Position numbers and translations under genes: made by a program. Positions 13,380 to 14,544 of a stretch of DNA of 14,544 bases are shown piece by piece. The notes beneath the pieces were generated by a model. That model was given only the letters and a program-made list of their open reading frames with translations. It ran no database searches and was not told where the DNA came from. The DNA lies in contig LJNI01000043.1 of NCBI GenBank assembly GCA_001303225.1, positions 1-14,544 of the forward strand, in the 5' to 3' direction. Each line of letters starts with the position of its first letter. Within the stretch, counting starts at the first letter, position 1. This DNA is from a candidate division TA06 bacterium DG_78. Its GTDB lineage: Bacteria; Hydrothermota; Tepidihabitantia; SM23-42.

Positions 13380-14544
13380 CTAAACCTGTCTCGGATCAGT
13401 TATGATTCCGGTTATTGCGGTCGCTGCTGCAGTAGCAGGTGATGCAAGATAGACCGCTGCACCCTTCCCTAATTTTCCTACAAAATTTCTGTTCGAGGTC
13501 GATACCATTGTCTCTCCTGGTGCGAGAATACCCGGATGTCCAGTGGTACATAGGGCACATCCAGGGTTAGTTACAACAGCACCACACGATAGGAAAATTT
13601 CATAAAGTCCGGCCTTCAGTGCATCGTGTGCAACTTCCATTGTTGCAGGAACAATAATCAACCGCACACCTTTTTTTATTTTTTTACCTTTGAGAATACT
13701 AGCAGCAATTTTTAAATCTTCAAATCGTCCATTAGTACACGAACCAATAAAAATCTGGTCTATTTCAATACGAGAAAGTTCTTTGACATCAGTGACCTTA
13801 TCTGGTGAGTGTGGACAGGCAATCTGTGGCTTCAAATCATGTACTGAAAATTCGTACACCTTTTCATATGATGCAGTCGAATCTGCATGTATCGGCTCGA
13901 CTTCTTCTCTCGTGCGCGTGTTCAAAAATGTTAGTACATTACTATCAGGTTCAATAAACCCAATATCACCAGACATCTCAGTCACCATGCTCGTTAAGGT
14001 GATTCGTTCCGCGATATTCATCCGCTCGACTGTGTCGCCAGAAAATTCAAGTGCCTTATCAAGGGCACCTGCAGTAGTGACATTTTTTAGAACATACAGG
14101 ATAACATCTTTAGCCGTAACATATTTTGGCAGTGTTCCAGTAACCACAATTTTAATCGTTTTCGGAATACGAAACCATAGTTTACCCTTATACATTGCTC
14201 CTGTGATATCGGTTGTTCCCATACCAAAAGCAGCTGTACCAAAGGCGCCCAATAAATTCATATGGCTATCAGTACCAACGATGATATTCCACGGCTTCAC
14301 CAATCCATGTTCAAAGAGAATATGTTGACCGACACCGGTATTGATATCAAACAATTTCACATCTTGTTTCAGTGCAAATTGACGCAGAATATTGTGGTTA
14401 CAAGCGACCTTTTCATCGCGTGCTGGTATATGCAGATCAAAGGTAATTGCGATTTTGTCATTGTCGAACACAGGACTGTCACCGAAATTTTCAGTATATT
14501 CCTGAATAACGTTTGGTCCACCAAAATCACGCATTGCTACAAGA
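13380..14544 (-). CDS. Aconitase-family large subunit, copy 2, divergent active site (N-terminus cut by window edge)
   Basis: The reading frame is open to the right edge. The first Met (14534) is internal: upstream codons stay open and LVAMRDFGG aligns with VDVAMSHEN of copy 1, so about 30 N-terminal residues are missing. Cluster cysteines are intact: SCTNGR and NPGCALC. Other active-site positions differ from the canonical family member in this window: FDLHIP instead of FDHRIP, GVGQHILFE instead of GICHQILPE, DSHMNLLGAFG instead of DSHTTTHGAFG. Aligned to aconitase, this replaces the Asp-His pair histidine with Leu and a second histidine with Gln, each followed by a His one residue later. 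From memory, DSHMNLLGA also occurs in a subfamily of LeuC/HacA-like proteins, so this is probably a distinct enzyme rather than a decayed copy. Substrate unknown. Confidence 0.87.
   Translation of the reverse strand, partial: LVAMRDFGGPNVIQEYTENFGDSPVFDNDKIAITFDLHIPARDEKVACNHNILRQFALKQDVKLFDINTGVGQHILFEHGLVKPWNIIVGTDSHMNLLGAFGTAAFGMGTTDITGAMYKGKLWFRIPKTIKIVVTGTLPKYVTAKDVILYVLKNVTTAGALDKALEFSGDTVERMNIAERITLTSMVTEMSGDIGFIEPDSNVLTFLNTRTREEVEPIHADSTASYEKVYEFSVHDLKPQIACPHSPDKVTDVKELSRIEIDQIFIGSCTNGRFEDLKIAASILKGKKIKKGVRLIIVPATMEVAHDALKAGLYEIFLSCGAVVTNPGCALCTTGHPGILAPGETMVSTSNRNFVGKLGKGAAVYLASPATAAATAITGIITDPRQV

Noticed and set aside
13690..14328. Plus-strand ORF (212 codons) opposite the divergent large subunit
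   Set aside because: It is the shadow of a recognised aconitase-family gene, with no motifs and no ribosome binding site.
1..14544. CRISPR array, tRNA, rRNA or transposase
   Set aside because: No regularly spaced repeats, cloverleaf-like sequence, rRNA core motif or transposase-like protein was found on either strand.

Overview
The window is bacterial and moderately AT-rich. Every gene I can support reads on the minus strand, so transcription runs from high to low coordinates. Three promoter candidates match the bacterial sigma-70 consensus (TTGACA-like, 16 nt spacer, TATAAT). The gene content resembles deep-branching, mostly uncultured bacteria, but there is no rRNA or marker gene to fix the phylum. 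It combines split aconitase-family enzymes, a stand-alone citryl-CoA-lyase-like protein, a DUF366 protein, a giant kinase-ATPase-TPR protein and a GAF-GGDEF-sigma54 activator. The lineage is inference only.

Metabolic block (14544 down to 7049). In transcription order: an aconitase/isopropylmalate-isomerase (IPMI)-type large subunit cut by the window end, its small subunit, a small HD-domain protein, a SucC-like ligase beta subunit, a short four-helix-bundle gene, a SucD-like alpha subunit, a citryl-CoA-lyase-like short citrate synthase homologue, and a second large/small aconitase-family pair. SucC-like + SucD-like + lyase are the three modules that are fused in ATP-citrate lyase, so the block could interconvert citrate with acetyl-CoA and oxaloacetate and pass citrate to a hydro-lyase. 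Plain succinyl-CoA synthetase activity, or another 2-hydroxyacid substrate, is not excluded. The two hydro-lyases differ at active-site positions and probably have different substrates.

Linker block (7042 down to 5545). A TrkA/KtrA-like RCK protein, an 85-residue TPR protein and a DUF366 protein overlap by a few bases and continue the same transcription unit.

Signalling block (5415 down to 1). A near-perfect promoter precedes a 1318-residue Ser/Thr kinase with an AAA-type ATPase and a long TPR array. It is followed by a GAF-GGDEF-sigma54-AAA+ protein that runs off the left edge and appears to have its own promoter, placed so that its mRNA would be leaderless.

Most notable: (1) the four-helix-bundle gene between sucC-like and sucD-like is bounded by imperfect inverted repeats that begin at the sucC stop codon, and carries one in-frame TAA, so it looks like a small inserted element that is decaying; (2) a hairpin-forming sequence lies in frame inside the kinase domain and adds about 27 residues between the catalytic loop and DFG; (3) an apparently catalytic diguanylate cyclase with an inhibitory site is embedded in a sigma54 activator; (4) one aconitase-family large subunit has two active-site histidines replaced; (5) two promoters sit 8-9 nt from their start codons. 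No tRNA, rRNA, CRISPR array, transposase or convincing rho-independent terminator was seen.
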